Source: Onthophagus taurus (lineage: Eukaryota > Arthropoda > Insecta > Coleoptera > Scarabaeidae). Taken from it: DNA of 64,000 bases. Where the stretch lies: assembly GCF_036711975.1 (NCBI RefSeq), contig NC_091973.1, forward strand, positions 20,646,001-20,710,000. The letters run 5' to 3'. A program made the translations under genes and the position numbers. Positions 62,455-64,000 of the stretch are shown here, piece after piece. The notes under the pieces are model-generated. The model did not search any database and was not told where the DNA came from. It saw nothing but the letters and a program-made list of their open reading frames with translations. How positions within the stretch are numbered: position 1 is the stretch's first letter; the number at the start of each line of letters is the position of its first letter.

Positions 62455-63810
62455 TATACAATAATTTTAAGTTATAATTATTCATTTTATTTTAGGTTTT
62501 TATCTGACCTTGACTGTGGTGAACCTAATCCAGTAACTTTCTTCTTCAGCAACGCCTTCCAGAACTTAGAAAAGGATGGATATTGATGAAAGAGATGGAG
62601 TATTGGACTGGTGTGAAGTTATCCATAAATCCCAGCCATAAATTTAAAACATTAATAATTCCGTAGCCAATACGATTTGAGTCACCAAATTTCACACACA
62701 GGTCACTCTTACCCTCAAGAACAGCTTTTTCGGGGGTGGGGGTTGAAATTTTTTTTTTACCAAAAACCCCCATTTGGTAAAAAAAAATTTCAACCCCCAC
62801 CCCCGAAAAAGGGAAATTTTCACCCTGATGGGCACCTTCGAATTAAACCAAATTCTACCACATAATAGAACACAGTTCTAAGTATTTTTATCAATTTTCA
62901 AAACACTGTAACCACTAACGGTTTTCGAGAAAAAAAATTTGTTATTAGATTCCATACGTATAGAGCGCGGCGCGGACTTTGGGGTGAATTTGACCCCGAT
63001 GGGCACTTCTGAAATTGATGAAATTTTAGGAAGATTTAGAGGATGCCTTTAGCGATTTAAATCGACCGTCAAAACATAGTAACCCTTAACGGTTTGAGAG
63101 AAAAAAATTTGTTATTAAATTGTACACGTATGTAGACCAGATAGTAGGTGCCTTTAGCGATTTTAATAGATTATAAAAACTGCGAAACTCTTAATGTTTC
63201 ATGAAAAAAATAAATTTTTTAATTTTATGGGCTTTTAGTCGTTACTGGCAAACGGTAAGAACTCCGCCACGTGCAGTTACAAAAGGTGCTTCCGAGAAAA
63301 TAGTTGCCGACTTATTCGGTGTTGTTTTTGAGCGTCATACACATTTTTTAGATTTTGCAAGAAGGGTGAGGAGTAAACATAGGAGTAAACTATTCTATTG
63401 GGGACGGAGATCACTAGTTGATATATTTCGCTGTAGTTCGCGCTTTATGCATATTTTATCGGTTTTTTTAGAATCAATCTGCTTCGATGTTTTCGTTAAT
63501 ATTTTTGTGTATATAATATATTGTGTATAAGTGTTGGTATTTAATATATAATATATATATTAATATTTTGCCGAGGCAACGACGTCATCATTTAGGAGCG
63601 CGGTAGAAGTTAATAAAGAAATAGTGATATTCAGAAACTTATTTTTGATGTTAATAAAGGTACGGGGAATTCCTTTTTAACTTCTTTTCGGTAAAAAGGT
63701 CACTTAAGCAGGTACGTAGCTTACGAGTTAGTGCATTGTAAGTACACTTACACCGGCTTTGACCAATCATAGCCATGGATATTACTGTAACGCAGGTAAG
63801 AACTTAATAA
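62455..63810. other. Repeat-rich stretch without supported genes
   Basis: A strong hairpin lies at 62726-62810. Between 62811 and 63210, three diverged copies of a unit containing GGGCAC(C)TTC, AACGGTTT(T)GAGA and AAATTTGTTATTA can be seen, satellite-like. The frame at 63201-63530 resembles no family I know. Confidence 0.5.
62726..62810. repeat. Long hairpin, 38-bp arms
   Basis: TTTTTCGGGGGTGGGGGTTG followed by AAATTTTTTTT and TACCAAA is repeated in reverse complement after an 8-bp loop. Such foldback units are typical of MITEs, and the G-run arms could also form quadruplexes. Confidence 0.8.
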
Positions 63811-63846
63811 TATATAAAGGTTCCTCAGGTATTGCAGAAATCAGTT
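63811..63846 (+). promoter_or_regulatory. Core promoter at the right edge
   Basis: TATATAAAG starts at 63811 and TCAGTTG, a perfect arthropod initiator, starts at 63841, 30 bp downstream. An ATG follows at 63884. Confidence 0.7.
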
Positions 63847-63883
63847 GTTCTGGTTATCTCTTGTTAAAAAGTGACCAGTGAAG

Positions 63884-63947
63884 ATGCCGACGAAATTACT
63901 GTTTTTGGGCGATAGTAATTTTTGCCGAATGCTACGTACTATACAAA
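63884..63947 (+). CDS. First exon of a gene continuing beyond the window
   Basis: The exon encodes MPTKLLFLGDSNFCRMLRTIQ and ends in phase 1 at a GTAAGT donor. Promoter layout and the MP-start short first exon resemble the genes at 28690 and 46107. LFLGDSN recalls the opening of SGNH/GDSL-type hydrolases, but one short exon is not enough to claim that. Confidence 0.5.
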
Positions 63948-64000
63948 GTAAGTGTTTGTTTTAACAGATGTGAAATTAATTCCTACTAATGGTATATAGT

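Noticed and set aside
63201-63530. 109-codon frame near the right edge
   Set aside because: No domain, promoter or splice pattern; the surroundings are repeat debris.

Overview
This is an AT-rich eukaryotic window, most likely from an arthropod and probably an insect genome. The evidence is short GT-AG introns of about 56-60 bp, TATA plus TCAGTT-like core promoters, and the mix of elements: Polinton/Maverick, Penelope-like, Transib, P element, CAGGGTG-ended mariner relatives, hAT and non-LTR retrotransposons. I see no convincing ordinary host gene. The window is a set of mobile and virus-like elements nested in one another.

The centrepiece is an apparently complete Polinton/Maverick (adintovirus-like element) at 3219-22985, 19,767 bp long. 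It has 364-bp terminal inverted repeats and a perfect 6-bp target duplication (AGTAAT). Its open frames are intact. It carries the full virion and replication set: integrase with chromodomain, packaging ATPase, PLA2-domain/pX-like protein, adenain-type protease, penton and major capsid proteins, and protein-primed type DNA polymerase B. It also carries unusual cargo: a spliced LITAF-domain gene, a complete matrix metalloproteinase, a multi-exon gene with SUMO-interaction-like motifs in duplicated exons, a second spliced gene, a fibre-like coiled-coil protein and a small membrane protein. Expression signals are notable. There is an in-frame A AAA AAC slippery site that would join the PLA2/pX protein to the protease, there are two TAATG stop/start overlaps, and an 86-87 bp tandem array carries overlapping kappaB-like and STAT-like sites.

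This Polinton landed in the polymerase gene of an older, decayed Polinton. The pieces lie at 1993-3212 and 22992-23823, with a relative of the inner element's small 'FLP-R' protein beside them at 23913-24284.

To the right come, in order: a Penelope-like element (25079-28612) split by a TA-flanked DNA transposon; a three-exon gene and a Polinton-type RNase-H-like gene (28690-30189) next to a hAT remnant; a P-element transposase pseudogene (31148-34910) split by an ORF1-only LINE; a Transib (35116-38094) with RSS-like CACAGTG/CACATTG ends and a GGCCG target duplication; a LINE ORF2 tail; a second Penelope-like element (about 39440-42540); a decayed Myb/SANT gene; MITEs; and an inverted-repeat unit (45533-47160) holding a complete 73-aa three-exon gene. 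After these there is a 2087-bp-armed palindrome of two near-identical Penelope-like elements (48120-55287), whose left arm has a TTAA-flanked insert that itself holds a mariner-like element. Last come the env and 3' LTR of a retroelement with a chuvirus-like glycoprotein, another CAGGGTG element (60380-62454), and the first exon of a further TATA-driven gene at the right edge.

Six hammerhead-ribozyme-like motifs mark the ends of the Penelope-like elements.
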